This document shows positions 24,906 through 36,850 of a DNA stretch of 64,000 nucleotides, one piece after another. The notes under the pieces are model-generated. The model searched no databases. It was not told the DNA's origin and worked only from the letters and a program-made list of their open reading frames with translations. This stretch comes from Larimichthys crocea (lineage: Eukaryota > Chordata > Actinopteri > Sciaenidae), in the NCBI RefSeq assembly GCF_000972845.2, contig NC_040020.1:1178669-1242668 (forward strand), read 5' to 3'. The stretch's first letter is position 1. The number at the start of each line of letters is the position of its first letter. Both the position numbers and the translations under genes were made by a program.

Positions 24906-25550
24906 TATGTTTTGTTGACCCATCCATCCACCCTGATCTCCTCATTACTCAGCCTTGAATCTTGGATTCTCCATCTTCAAACAGCCTTTTGAATGAAAAT
25001 GTCCTCACATTCAAGAAAGACAGGCAAACTACACACATCATAAATCTACATAAAGAAGACGGCAGAACGATGCAAACGAACCCCCCGCTGTGCTGGAGAA
25101 GAGCATGAAGGACCTATGGTGGCTGTGCAGGCTATGTGATGCATAATCATACTGCAGTATGTTCACATCGATTCAAATGCACATTTAGTAATTATTAATG
25201 TTGTTACCTGGTGACCAGCAGGTACAACATCTTCAGCATACATCTGAAAAACACTTTGCATACATGTGACTGTGATCTTGCAGTCAGTGTAGGTGTGTTG
25301 TGGAATGAGGTGAACTCTACAAAAGAGTATTTTTCAAAGAGCTGAGGATAGATTAAAGTGCATCTCTTCCAGGCACTCATGCCTGAAAGGGTTTAAGGGA
25401 TCAACTTGAAGCTACCTGGCCTGGAGGAACTGAATCATCCGGAATGTTTTTATTATTGACAGTAAAACATTATATAGAGACGTATATTTGGTACTGATTA
25501 TAGGAAAACAGAGACAATGTTACAACAGTACAACAGTACTTCCTTCCATT
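24906..25550. other. Intergenic, nothing recognised
   Basis: No coding or repeat signature identified. Confidence 0.4.
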
Positions 25551-25689
25551 AAAGGTGCAGTGTAAGATTTAGTGACTGTGATCTAGTGGTGTAGTTGCTG
25601 ATTGAACCCCCCTCGCGTCACCCTGGACTACTTTACAAACATAGTTCAACTGTCAGGGAGAGGGCGAGGATAATGATTTCGCTCGTTGT

Positions 25690-26362
25690 AACAATGCGTT
25701 GTTAGGAATCATGTTCTCCCTGTGTACCGTAGTAGGTTGTCTTGAGTTTGCTCTAATTCTTATAGCGTGGGTAATGTTGAGGGTGGTAGAGGCGCACAAC
25801 GTTGGCTTCCTTATGTTTTTGTTGGCACCTCCAGCCTTTGCCATCGGTAGTTCCTTTTGTGATTTGTCTGCCTGTGTGGGTCGCTTCCTGTGCTTTTCAT
25901 TTGGATGATACTTGACCTACACGTTGAAATGTCCAGCGGTAAACAGATTTAGAGAATGATGACAAGTGTTTCGTAACTGTGGAGGTTCTGTGTTTGATTT
26001 ACTGGGACTGGGCAGGGTTTAGTTAGTTTATAGTTACTGATCGCACGTAGACTATTTCTGTTAGACTTATTAGTTCAGGGGTGCTGTTTCGGATGTGTGT
26101 TTTGTTATTTAGTGTTAGACTTAGTTAGTGAGGTTTTTCTTTCTTGTTTTGGTTTTCTAGTTAGATATTATAGGCTCTGTTAGAGTTCTCTTTTTGTTAT
26201 ATTTGGTTCGTTTAACAGCACTCGCTCGCCCTTAGTTCCCTTTTGCCTCACCTCCTTTTGTTTAAAACGATCTGAACTTTCATTGAATAAAATACTTTTG
26301 TTTATTAACCTTAAAATCTGGTTTTATGTTACTTCTTTTCATACCCCTTATATATGGTCGTA
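25690..26362 (+). mobile_element. Possible LTR-like insertion
   Basis: The segment is T-rich with few long frames. It has a TATT-GAATAAAAT poly(A)-like signal near 26283 and ends TATATGGTCGTAACA, the same closing string (GTCGTAACA) as the clear solo LTR at 54697-55049. A left boundary starting TGTTAGG near 25700 is possible, but I could not find a matching target duplication, so the class is uncertain. Confidence 0.3.
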
Positions 26363-26369
26363 ACACAAC

Positions 26370-26516
26370 ATGTTTTTTTTTATCTTTCTATTGTCTTCTT
26401 CATGGTTTTATTGTGTTATTTATTGTGTTTTATCTTGTTGTGCAGCACTCTGAAAACCTTGTGTTTGCTAAAAATCGTGCTATATAAATAAAGTGGATTG
26501 GATTGGAAGGCCAACT
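26370..26516 (+). mobile_element. LINE 3' tail fragment
   Basis: GTGCTATATAAATAAAGTGG followed by a repeated GATTG unit is the characteristic 3' end of an L2/Rex-like LINE, here without any coding part. Confidence 0.5.
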
Positions 26517-26669
26517 CCATGGAGGACCTGTGGAGATAAAAAAAAGTCTCAGTCTAAGCTAACAAAAACATAACAATTCTTATTTTCAGGCGATTATAGA
26601 CAAATAAAAACATCGTTCTGAATGTTACTTTCCATACAGAGCTCCAGAAATCTCACGCACTGGACCTTT

Positions 26670-27406
26670 AATTATGTAGGTTACACATTTCTATAGATTC
26701 AAACATGTAAATATTGATTTATTTGTAGGAATTTCTACTCACGTATTTGTTGAAATGTATGTTTGCCCTTACAAAGGACTTTGTACTGGCAGTTACTTGG
26801 ATCAACGTGGCTCCTTCCAATTAACTGTGAAAGTGAAAGTGAAAGTGAAGCAATTAAACATCAGCTCTGCTTTCCATATGAACTTTACCAATTTCAGGGA
26901 TTAGTCGTTTTCAGTTTAATGGAAATAAACCATTACCCGCTCCCATGTCAGCAAATTGCTCACCGATGATTAACACCATAACATTGAACTTTTATAATTT
27001 GAATTTGCTCTGCGTCGCCTTTGTCCTCTTAAAGCATCACGGCTTGTTACAAGCCATTCTATGTTCTGCTGTTTGTCACGACTTGTAAATACAATAAAAC
27101 GATGTTAAGTGAAAGAAGCCTGCGGCTGCACAGCGGGCACTTTCTGAAAATGTCTCTGACATTAAGAAAAAAGAGAGACATGAAACTCCCCGCAGGGCAG
27201 ACAGACGCGTCTTTATTCTGCTTTTCCATCACTTTCATAGCGATACATCTTTGAGTCTGACCTTCTTCTGAAGTTGTCGCTGCGCTCTTGCACTATTAGT
27301 CACTGGTAGAGACCGCTGGCTGGTTTTAACTTTGTCTGTCAGGCTTGGAGATGCATGGAGCTGGACTAACTAACTAATATTTATATGTATATGTTTATAT
27401 TTATAT
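26670..27406. other. Intergenic, nothing recognised
   Basis: No coding or repeat signature identified, apart from a short run of GAAAGT units near 26828. Confidence 0.4.
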
Positions 27407-27520
27407 GTTTACTCGAGTAAGATTTTAGGTACTTGTACTTGACGGTTTCTGCTCCGACTCCAGAGGAAGAAATTATACTTTTTACTTCATTCAGCAGCTT
27501 TCAATAGAAGTTATGAATTG
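27407..27520 (+). repeat. Fragment of a common fish interspersed repeat (TACTCGAGTA type)
   Basis: TTTACTCGAGTAAGATTTTA, GGTACTTGTACTTGACGG and ACTTTTTACTTCATTCAGC occur in the order of a high-copy fish repeat. The 5' part of the same family occurs near 47393-47476. Confidence 0.45.
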
Positions 27521-28001
27521 TTTTGAAAATATTTGTGATAAATGAAACTACCAAACAGTTTATAAAAGTACAATTAGTCGATAAATCAATGAGTTGAGTT
27601 TCATAGTTTGAACTTCACAAATGTTTTAGATTTCATAATTTTTCTTTAATCATTTATATACTTTTTTTTTTACATTAATTTATTCTTTAAAAGATTTTGC
27701 ACTGTTGACAAAACAAACATTGTGAAGAGTTACAAATCAATCAATAAATCGATTAGTGGAGAAAACTAATCAGAAGATAAATCCATAAAGAAAAGAATCA
27801 ATAGTTTAAATGAGCAACAAACTACAGCAGTGAAATGATGCTTTTATATGATTAATAATTATTTAATGACATGATACATGATAGTATAAGAGTCACAGGA
27901 CTGTTTACTTTTAATACTTTAAGTACATTTATCAGTTTATAGTGACCAAAATAATTCAATCAATCAATAAATAAGTCAATAAAATGAATTCATCTTTAAC
28001 T

Positions 28002-28007
28002 TTTATT
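28002..28007 (-). terminator. Candidate ankrd49 polyadenylation signal
   Basis: TTTATT on the + strand is AATAAA on the - strand, about 420 bases beyond the stop codon. Another exact candidate lies near 28107, so the end point is approximate. Confidence 0.4.
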
Positions 28008-28429
28008 GTGTTTGTTTCATTTTTGGCAAATGAATTACACAAGTGTACACAAAGAACAGCCACACCATATTATCTGTGCATTAGTTACATGATATCATTG
28101 TTCTGTTTATTTAAATATCACAGTTGTCGTCAGTACCAGTGTATCACCTCTTCTTGATATGTTTCCATGCAGGCGTTGGAGACTTTGTAGAAAGGACAAA
28201 GTGCTGTCCTTAATACACTAATGTGCGTCTCTGTACAGCAGCATCCATCAGTGCAGTCGGTTCATGTCATGCTGACAGAAAAAGGTTTCATGAGTCAGTC
28301 AGTGTTTGGTGGGGATGGAGCTGGTGGGAGCACTCGAGTTCATGTCTGCTGTGAAATGAAGTTTCATGGTCGTGCTGTGAAGCATTGCGAGGACGGGATG
28401 TAAAGAACCGTGTGCAGCTGTGTTCTCGT

Positions 28430-29076
28430 TTATGTCACGGGGACCACACTGACACAGTCTTCCACCATCTCAAACAGGAAGTGGTGGGGGCCACTGCGTC
28501 GGGCCACCTCGCTGGCCGTCTCTCCGCTGCTGCTGCGGAGCCCCGGCTTCAGGTGTCGCTGAGAGAGGAGGAGCTCTAACGTGTGAGCGGAGTCTGTTTT
28601 CACGGAGCTGGCGTGAGAAGCGGCCAGGTGCAGCGGCGTGAGGCCGCCGTTGGTCTGGCCGTTCAGCTCGGCTCCGTGCTGCAGGAGGAGACTCGCCACC
28701 GTGACGCGGCTCCAGCGGCAGGCGCTGTGGAGGGGCGTCCACCCGTCGATGGTGCGAGGGTTCACCTTCGACCCGGCGGCGAGTAAACCGGAAACCGCTT
28801 CCACGTGGCCGCCGTATGCTGCACGGTGCAGTGGAGTGTAACCGTCCTCATCGCAGCAGTGCACCAGCAAAGGATGAGCAGCTAACAACCTGTGGAGTGT
28901 CGACAGCTGAAGGAAAAGGCACAGAAATGAAAGTCAGGAATCTAATCGTCTCGGGAGATATGTTTCACTCGAGGACCTATTACTTTGAGGGTTTTAAATT
29001 TGCAGCCTCCGAGCTGAAGTTGAAAGACTTTCTCAGACTTGAAAAACTGGAACTAATCACGACCAGTGAGCTGATC

Positions 29077-29113
<37 letters not shown>

Positions 29114-32100
29114 AGCAGAGTGGCAATTAAAGCTCAGAAAAGATTAACTAAAAGTTTACAACAGCCTCCCTCCACCACCTGCTGCCGATTACCAGCTGAT
29201 TGAGACCGAGTTTCATACCTGCACTTCATTTAATTGGCTTCCTCGCCCTTTTCCACCACATAACCACCCCAGGCTACATGCACAACAACATGTACACGCA
29301 TGTAGTGAGCGTGTAAGGGATGTAATACAGATTTCTGCGCGCTGCAGAGGGAATTAATCATAGATAGTATAAAATATGAATGCCACATCTGTGGAGCTGT
29401 TTTGAAGCTCTATTTGAGTTCCGGTTTGGCACTTTACTTCACAGCCATAGTTGCTGCTTGGTGTTAATGTAAATCATCTGGTGGTGACGCTGATGCACCA
29501 CCAAGGCAAAGGGAAGAAATGTGTTCAACATGTCTGTACTGCATCAATTTTGGCGAGACACTTCTGGGAGGGTCAGCGCGGTGTCGCCTCAGAGGCAGGT
29601 TCAAACCTCTAAGCGGACTCGGACCTTCCTGTCTGGAGTTGGCGCATTCTCCCCGTGTTCTCCGGCTTCCTCCCACAGTCCAAAGTCTTGCAGGTTAATT
29701 AATGACTTTGTGAACGGTTGTTTGTCTCTACGCGTCAGCAGTGTGACTCCAAGGTCAGCTGCGATCGGCCCCCGCAACCTTGAGAAGGATAAGCTCATAC
29801 AGAGGATGAGTGACCAGAAAAGATAATCCTAGAAGTCCGTTGATCAGTCAGTTAAGGAGACACTTTTATCCTGACAATATGACTCACCGGGAGTACAGAC
29901 GTTGTAAGGTTCAAAGTGTAAAGGTTATAATTATTAAACTAATTATGTAGAAACTGAATTCAGTTAGGCTTCCACTCAAACTGAAGCATTGTTTAATTAT
30001 CTACAGGCTGCAGAGTTTTTCATGACCTTAACGCCTTTCAGAGGTTTCGGGGTGCGTTAAATGTGTTCAGCCGTTCATTCGGTGTCATTTATTGCCTCGC
30101 AGCATGCCGAGTCACGCGGCTTTTCCATTCTGCAGCCTAATTTCTGAATTTATTTACAACTACGTGTTGCTGCTTTGTATTCAGCAGGGCGTCTAAATTA
30201 TTCTGCTTTAACCAAACCATTCAGAGTTTTTGGTTTTAATGGCACCATGTGAGAATCTGTGCGGTACAACACTCCACTTTCACACTGTGAAAGGACTCCA
30301 GTTGTAATACGGCACTTCGTCTGTGCATGAAAGAAGCTTTCTTAATGTAAATCTAAAATAAAAAGGACTAAAACAAAAACGACATTAGACACGAGAGCAT
30401 GAGACAAAGATGTAATTCATGGTTTCCGTTGTCATTAGCAAGAGAAAACTAAATGTCTTAGTGCTTTTCTTCGTGTATGATTTAAAAAAGGTGTAATTTT
30501 GACTCTTTAACAGTACAAGAACATCTCAGAAGAACAAAGAGGAGAGAGTACGTCTAACATTAAATGAGTCACAGTGCACTTAAAAGGATTTAATGGCATC
30601 TACATGTTGCTCATTGCCCCCACCCTCGCATCATCCTCCACCTACAGCCAGTGTTCGGTTTGTCCGTTGGGCGACTGTAGAAACACGGTGGATATGGCAA
30701 CCAAGAAGGGAAACGATTGAACCACAAGGCCTGTTTTACTCATGGTAGAAGCACATGAACCAAAGACAAGATGACCAAATCTGAACAAGGGAACAAAGTC
30801 GAGCTTACAAAACGCTGAATCTGTGTGAAGAACGGACCACAACATGGGATCCAGGCTCAATGAAAACAGAGTTAAAGTGTAAACAGAGCGTCCTAAATCG
30901 GACACACTGGCCATTTCTGACAAAATACAACTGTGAAAACAAACAAGGCAAAAGCTGACAAGACATTTTACAGAGTAATGTTTTACCTCCAGGCTCTTTC
31001 TTCTACATTCTGCTATAGTAATCATTGAACAGAGGAAAGATGATCTCTGCTTCCAGCTTCTCCAATGTCAAGACTTGCCATTTGCCATTTCTGTGTTTTG
31101 GATCACCGTGTCCCTGGGATTTGGACTGTTGCTTATCTCACCCTGCCCTCGGTTTAACATTTGCATGAGATGAACAGAAAATGTGTGATTTTGACTCATT
31201 TCTTATTTCGTCTGCCGAGGAGGTTCAGTTTGTGCGCCTGGAACTCGTCAGGGTTCAGCACGGTCCGAGGAAGAACCCGTTAAATTTAGGAGCAGACAAA
31301 TTATTTTTCACTTTGTTTAACATTGTGAGATCAAATGTAACAGTTTTAGAGTTTTACATATTTTCATGCATGTAGATGAACACGCAGGGTCAGCGTCAAC
31401 AGTAGAATTAAATGTGTTGGATGACATAACAGGTGAGCTTGACATTAAGAGCACTAGTTGCTATAGCAATGTTAAAAATAGAAGATTAAATAAGATAAAA
31501 AAATCAAGTAAATAAATGTTAAATGTTTTCTCTTTGCAGATAAAAATCAGAGATTCGTCTATTCAGCATCATCAACATTTCACTGTGTAACTTAATGGAG
31601 CAACGCAACGTCCTTTATTCCTCATCAGCATTCATGGTGGCAGGTCTCTCAGAGAGGAGTTTATTAGGCTCTAATGGTTCTTCATCAGACATAATGAACT
31701 GATAATATCAAAAAAGGAGGCTCACAAACAACATCCAAGTTACAGACAGGGCTGAAGAGTAATCGTATTCAATTTAGGCACTTGAAACTGTTTTGAAAAC
31801 GAGTCTTCGGGTGAACGCTGTACTGGTACTTCGCTATTTTCTTTGTGCTGTCCACACTTACCTTTTCACTGTAACGCTCTCAGCTGTACATCGAGTCACA
31901 CGGATTTTACAGGCTGCAGATCTTACTAAAGCTTTGGGGAAATACACTGCTACTACGGCTGCAGCTGAAATTATTCTCATGGTCAATTAATATACTGATT
32001 AATGTATTTTTATTCTATCGTTAAGGTGAGGGTAAGCGGTAAATCATGTCATGGTAGCTTGTCAAGAACAGATCAAAATAAATAAACAAACTTTGGTTGA

Positions 32101-35100
32101 CCTCTCACATTAAGACGGGTCTCCCTCTTACATGTCTTGCAGACACTTTATGCTAATCTCATGTAGTGCTATTTTTACCTCGTGAATTTGAAGATTTCGG
32201 CACACCAGATGACCCGTTGTATTAATGAATACTGATGATGGTATCCATAGCAGCCATTTCATTATAGTGAGCTCATCTCTTTGTATGAGGTGATGTACCC
32301 TGATTTTTTTTTTTTTTTTAGGAAATTCAGCCTCATGAAACTGAACAAATACAAAGAAGAAGGCACAAAGTAGGAGCCCGGTGTCAGAAAGCTGGATCTC
32401 CGTCAGAGTTCATAGGTCCTACAGCAGGACAATGATCCAAAGAATACTTTGAAGAAGCACCATAAAAAATGGCACCTCTCAAAACAACCTTTGAGAGAAG
32501 AAATACATCAAATGTGAAAGATCTGGAGCAGTTGGCAAACTCACGGATGGTTAAAGGAACGATTGATTTCAGGAGTTTTGTGTAAAATATCTTAAATTTT
32601 AAACTTTTTTGTGTTGTTCCAATGCAAATAAGAAAGAAACATGTATTGTATTTGTAGTTGCAACATTTTTTTGGGGGGGAGAAGTCCATTATGACTGTAA
32701 ATCACCATTAAGGATAATCGGAGCAATTTCCCGAAGAAAACTGCTCTCCATGTAGTTGTTAAAGTGGCATTTCGGAGGGATTTTTGCACCAAATCTGTGT
32801 AACAACTCGTACCAACTTGTGACACAATAGAGCATTTGATTGGCCATCATATACTTCTAACATGTTTTAAGCTCTTCTGCAGCCCCCAAAGACAACATGT
32901 GTCTATAGCAGGGAGGGGTGAAGGGGAAGACTTTCTTTTTTGTGGCATGATAAAGTGTAAATACAAAAAATAAGTAACTTACACATCGTGCGTGTCCTGA
33001 TAAGCTCTGCAGCGTGCTGAAAATATTTCTGTGTGATCGTTGATCATGTTGATTTCAGTTAGCTCTGCCGTGGCAATTAAAAGTTGCTGTAATAATTTAT
33101 TCTGCTTCAATAATCACTAAGCGAATTCTGATTCTGACATCCTAAACAAATATTTTCAATTAAAAATCAGCTTCATCCTCCGGGTAATTTGATTTTCCAC
33201 CTCAACAAACAATCAGATCAACTTCTTTGGTTGTAAACGCTGTTAGGATTTATACAGCATCAGTCATGACTGAAGCCTCTCGTTTCTGTGTGTCTGCATG
33301 TTGGGTAACTGCCCTCATGGGAAGTAAAAAAAAACTAAATCTGCATTTTAAAACAATCAGATTTGTCACAGTGATGGACAAGTATGTAAATTTAATGTTA
33401 ACAAATGCCCGGTTGGTGTCAAGATGCCATGGAAAAGAGAGAAAAGAGCAAAAAGTCAGAGCCACTAAAAGGTGCTGATGATGCTGATGACTGGGATCAG
33501 GAACAACATGTCCCACAGAGGTGTACTTCAGTGAATTAAGATGACAGCGGAGAAAAAAAAAAAGATAATTATATGTCACATTATGCTGACACGAGTGCCA
33601 GCACCAGCGCCACTACCGGAAAAGTCGAGCCCTGGAGATGGAGCATGATTAGGACAGGGTATTTTTTGGTACAGACTGAAATGTGCCTGCAGGAAGCTTG
33701 AACTGTCATCTACGGAAAAGAGCATTGAATTCTGTGTTCGGTTACTTAATTCGTTCATTATCAGTTCCTGGTTAAAATTCAGAACTTTGCCGACTAAGTT
33801 TTGCCTCTATTGTTCAATGAAAAAACGGTTTGATATCAGGTGTAGGAGCCATAATGACAGTTTTAAGAGTGTTTAACAGTTTAGTTGTAAAATGTTTGAA
33901 ATGCCCCTTTAGGTTAATTGTTAGTGATGTCACAGCCACTTAAACGTCAGATATGGTTAAGCAGCCTAAGAAGCAACACAGTTTTTTGATGGTTCGTTTA
34001 AGATTGAATCTTGTAACTTTGTTTTTTGCTTTTAAAGTAAAGTTTATTATTATTATTGGACCGATAGAAGATTGCCGCTACATCAGGACTAGTGTCTTAA
34101 AGTCTTACCTTCATATTTCATCTTCTCTCTCCATGTTTGTACCATGACTTCCTTTCAAATTGCAGTAAAAGAAATAAATAAATCACAGTATATGTCACAG
34201 CTTTCACAACTTAAGCTTGGACAAACCTGAAAGACTGGACAAACACACACATAAAGATTACTTCCAGCCTCTTGCACAGATTGTTTTTTAGCCTTTGACA
34301 GACAGGTAAGAGAATAAACCTTACAGCTGAGTGAATACACCAGACAACACACTGAACGACTGATCAGTAATGACTGCAGTTCTAGTGATAGTAGACCTGC
34401 AAGAGCGGCAACTGTTGCGTGTCCATGTATCAAAACAAACATGGATGGCAACCAGCAGCTTGCACTGTTTATGTGTAGTGCTGAGGCCATGAAAGAAGTC
34501 AACTGTCAATATTAACGGGACTAGACTGGATCAGACCAGGTCCAACTTTGTCCAACAGCTCAAATCATATTCATTAAGACTTGTAATGTGTGTCGAGGGC
34601 TTTAGGTATTTAAAGTAGAGCACTATTAGTTCATAATATTCCAAATTGGATTGGACAGACTTCTGACCTTGTGCTCATGTGAATATTGGGCTGAATCTTT
34701 CTGTAAATGGTTGTTTTTTCTATATTATAAAATCAAGTATATGTTATTTTCCACGTTTTGGAGAGGGAGAGAAAGAGAGAGGATAAAGAGGAAAAATAAT
34801 GAGCTGCGTGGGTGGCAGCAGTAGGTGTATGTGGCGTCTCAAGCTGCTCAAACCTAATTTAAATCCTGCTTTCCACTAGCGCGGCAACATAAGTTAAGTT
34901 TGGGTTCTGCAATGGGTGCCCGAGCAAAAACATCACTTACGCGATTGTTTTCCGCTGCCCACAGAGTTAGCTCCTTTGGATTGTCTTTGAGAGTTTCTTC
35001 TTTTTCCAGATACCACTCTTCACTGCGTTCCCCCTCTTCGTCGTCTTCTTCCACCTCTTCCTCTTCCTCCTTGCTTCCGGTCCACAGACTGCTGGCCCCT

Positions 35101-35165
35101 CGGGGGATCAGGTGTCCATGTGTGTTCAGCAGCTCGAGCTGGTTGAAATCTTCAGGAAACTCCAT
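28430..35165 (-). CDS. ankrd49: Ankyrin repeat domain-containing protein 49
   Basis: Two coding exons on the - strand, 35165-34941 (75 codons from ATG) and 28906-28430 (158 codons plus TAA), join in phase 0 through a GTAAGT donor and a CTTCAG acceptor. They give 233 residues; human ANKRD49, as I recall, has 239. The N-terminus contains FNQLELLNTHGHLIPRGASS and an acidic stretch (about 33-50) ending in EEWY, then LTLWAAENNR before the junction. Three ankyrin repeats follow: about 94-126 (DEDGYTPLHRAAYGGHVEAV), about 127-159 (DGWTPLHSACRW) and about 160-200 (GGLTPLHLAAS). The C-terminus has PHHFLFEMVEDC. The mammalian protein is a small nuclear or cytosolic ankyrin protein linked to spermatogenesis and autophagy. 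A GTG codon lies directly before the chosen ATG. The 6.0-kb intron is large for such a small gene. Confidence 0.95.
29082..29112. repeat. Poly(A) run of 31 bases
   Basis: An uninterrupted A run on the + strand, about 175 bases from the ankrd49 acceptor. It could be a retroposon tail, but no element is recognisable beside it. Confidence 0.9.
29535..29825 (+). repeat. Common fish SINE-like repeat, near-complete copy
   Basis: The order GTCAGCGCGGTGTCGCCTC, GGTTCAAACC, TTCTCCCCGTGTTCTCC, GGCTTCCTCCCACAGTCCAA, GGTTGTTTGTCTCTACG, then CCTTGAGAAGGATAAGC follows a very abundant fish repeat. Three other pieces occur in this window. Confidence 0.6.
31205..31335 (+). repeat. Fish-wide interspersed repeat, copy 2
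   Basis: TCTGCCGAGGAGGTTCAGTT, GAGGAAGAACCCGTTAAATT and CACTTTGTTTAACATTGTGA match the same family and order as 23440-23650. Confidence 0.5.
32370..32600 (+). mobile_element. Tc1/mariner transposase relic
   Basis: At 32416-32472 the + strand reads VLQQDNDPKNTLKKHHKKW, which contains the second catalytic Asp context (QQDNDPKHTS-type) of Tc1-family transposases. Flanking sequence is frame-shifted and the element ends are not visible. Confidence 0.55.
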
Positions 35166-35168
35166 CAC

Positions 35169-36718
35169 TTGCTGTTTTTGTCACAGAAGCCGAGACAGAA
35201 AGACGGAGATGAATGAGATGAATACAAGAGGATATAAAACATTTAAAACTTTTACCTTGCCACTGGAATGAATGTAAAACAAACCCCCACTCATAACTTT
35301 AATGTCTAATAAATATTTTAGTCACATCAGAGAATTTTAAATATTCAGACTGTGCATGAAAAGCAGAACTGCCTCAGGATGACTTTGTTTTTGCCATTTA
35401 TTACCTTGGTATTTAACAAACATTTTAAAATATAGCCAATAAAATGTCTCTAATCTCAGTTTTAGTCGTTTAATATTGTGTTTTTTAAATGTACATTTTA
35501 TATGTAATCAGTCAACTAGCAGCTGAGTTTTCGCTGTAGCCCTCAGCAGGTCATTATAGCCAAGACTGTAACTGACAGGTGCCATAGGATAATAATACAT
35601 AATGCAATGTGCCCTCATGTGTCCAACAAAAATACTATAGAAAATAATTATTATTTTAAGCAAGCTTCTCTACAAAAGAACAAGCCTTCAAATGTTCAAT
35701 TTCTGATTAATTTTCAAGCTCCTTCAATTAAAGTTTTTAATTCTTTTATAGAGACCCAACAATTCCCACCACGAGCAAACACCTAAAACAGTGAGAAGAA
35801 AAGACTTTTCACGTGTATTAATAAAAATCTGGGATGCAGATCTGTAGCCACACCAAGTGTTTCTGTCACGTACAGTCGGTGAGGTACAGAAAGACTTCGA
35901 GTGTGACTTAAATCAATGTCAACAAAGCAGGAAAATTAACATCTCATTGTTCGCAAGTCCTTAAAGGACATAAAGTTGACGTTACGTTGACGTTCTATAT
36001 ACGGCGGTTGGCATTACATACAGTAGTTTAAAATTTATGTTGACGTTCTATACGACACTTGGCGTTACATACATCAGTTTAAATTTACGTTGACGTTCTA
36101 TAGAACGGTTGGCATTACATACAGTAGTTTAAAATTTACGTTGATGTTCTATACGACGGTTGACGTTACAAACAGCAGTTTTAAATTCACGTTGACGTTC
36201 TATACGACGGTTGACATTACATACAAGCAGTTTAAATTCACGTTGACGTTCTATACGACGGTTGACGTTACATACATCAGTTTTAAATTTACGTTGACGT
36301 TCTATACGGCGGTTGACGTTACATACAGTAGTTTAAAATTTACGTTGACGTTCTATACAACGGTTGACGTTACATACATCACTTTTAAATTTACGTTGAC
36401 GTTCTATACGACGGTTGACGTTACATACAGTAGTTTAAATTTACGTTGACATTCTATACGACGGTTGACGTTACATACATCAGTTTAAATTTACGTTGAC
36501 GTTCTATAGAACGGTTGACGTTACATACAAGCAGTTTAAATTCACGTTGACGTTCTATACGGCGGTTGACGTTACATACAAGCAGTTTAAATTTATGTTG
36601 ACGTTCTATACGGCGGTTGACGTTACATACATCAGTTTAAATGCATCTCTCCTCTCACTCACTCGTGATTTTTTTAACCAGTCAAATGGACAGAACGCTC
36701 ACACAGTTTCACTCTCAC
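35169..36718 (-). other. ankrd49: Intron 1 of ankrd49 (5' UTR intron)
   Basis: Read on the - strand, a GTGAGA donor follows CAAAAACTGGAAG at 36719, and an acceptor (ACAAAAACAG) occurs four bases before GTGATG, that is, just upstream of the start codon at 35165. This intron would carry the 51-bp minisatellite. It is inferred from splice signals only. Confidence 0.45.
35975..36645. repeat. 51-bp minisatellite, about 13 copies
   Basis: Each unit contains ACGTTGACGTTCTATACGAC, then GGTTGACGTTACATACA, then CAGTTTAAA. The string TTCTATA recurs 13 times at intervals of 50-52 bases (near 35992, 36044, 36095, 36147, 36199, 36250, 36300, 36351, 36401, 36452, 36503, 36554 and 36606). Units differ by point changes and small indels (TCAGTTTAAA versus GCAGTTTAAA). 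Because 51 is divisible by three, the array leaves artificial open frames at 36090-36449 and 36496-36741. Confidence 0.95.
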
Positions 36719-36850
36719 CTTCCAGTTTTTGCGGGTTGTAACAACAACAAACTACAACTGTAGCGAAGACACATGGGATATGTAGTTGTTTACCGAGCCA
36801 GCTTCAGAGAGGCGCGTCGTTAAAAGACACCATTACCCATAACTCCACTT
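36719..36850 (-). promoter_or_regulatory. ankrd49: Probable ankrd49 promoter and untranslated exon 1
   Basis: A donor-like GTGAGA just below 36719 marks the end of a possible first exon. Upstream of it the - strand reads ACTACATATCCCATG (36772-36786), close to the ACTACAATTCCCA core of ZNF143-type promoter elements. The region is locally richer in CpG (GGCGCGTCGTT near 36812). No TATA box is evident. Start site and extent are estimates. Confidence 0.45.

Larger units (their letters stand above)
25551..26669. mobile_element. Non-autonomous fish element split by later insertions
   Basis: The left end reads TTAAAGGTGCAGTGTAAGAT and the right end, reverse-complemented, reads TTAAAGGTCCAGTGCGTGAG, so the two form terminal inverted repeats about 1.1 kb apart. 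The right flank (TCTTATTTTCAGGCGATTAT) and the piece near 26510 (CTCCATGGAGGACCTG) match the interior of a short fish element I recall as only a few hundred bases long. The extra length is explained by insertion of the LTR-like segment (about 25690-26362) and a LINE tail (about 26370-26516). Confidence 0.55.
28907..34940 (-). other. ankrd49: Intron 2 of ankrd49 with repeat relics
   Basis: This intron contains a 31-base poly(A) run (29082-29112), a SINE-like repeat (29535-29825), a piece resembling a common fish element near 30650-30750 (GTAGAAACACGGTGGATATG), a second copy of the repeat also seen at 23440 (31205-31335) and a Tc1-like transposase relic (32370-32600). The rest, including 32.6-34.9 kb, shows no recognisable feature. 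Confidence 0.6.

Noticed and set aside
25690..26362. Second solo LTR comparable to the one at 54697
   Set aside because: It shares the closing string GTCGTAACA, but I could not find a matching TG start or target duplication. It is kept only as a low-confidence feature.
30642..31025. 127-codon open frame on the - strand
   Set aside because: It lacks a domain and overlaps a fragment resembling a common fish repeat (near 30650-30750). It lies in the ankrd49 intron without splice support.
35166..35168. Start of ankrd49 one codon further upstream
   Set aside because: That codon is GTG on the - strand. The ATG ending at 35163 is the first proper start and follows the acceptor at once.
36090..36741. 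Open frames of 119 and 81 codons encoding a 17-residue repeat
   Set aside because: They lie wholly or mostly within the 51-bp minisatellite, whose length is a multiple of three, so the frames are a by-product. No splice or start context supports them.
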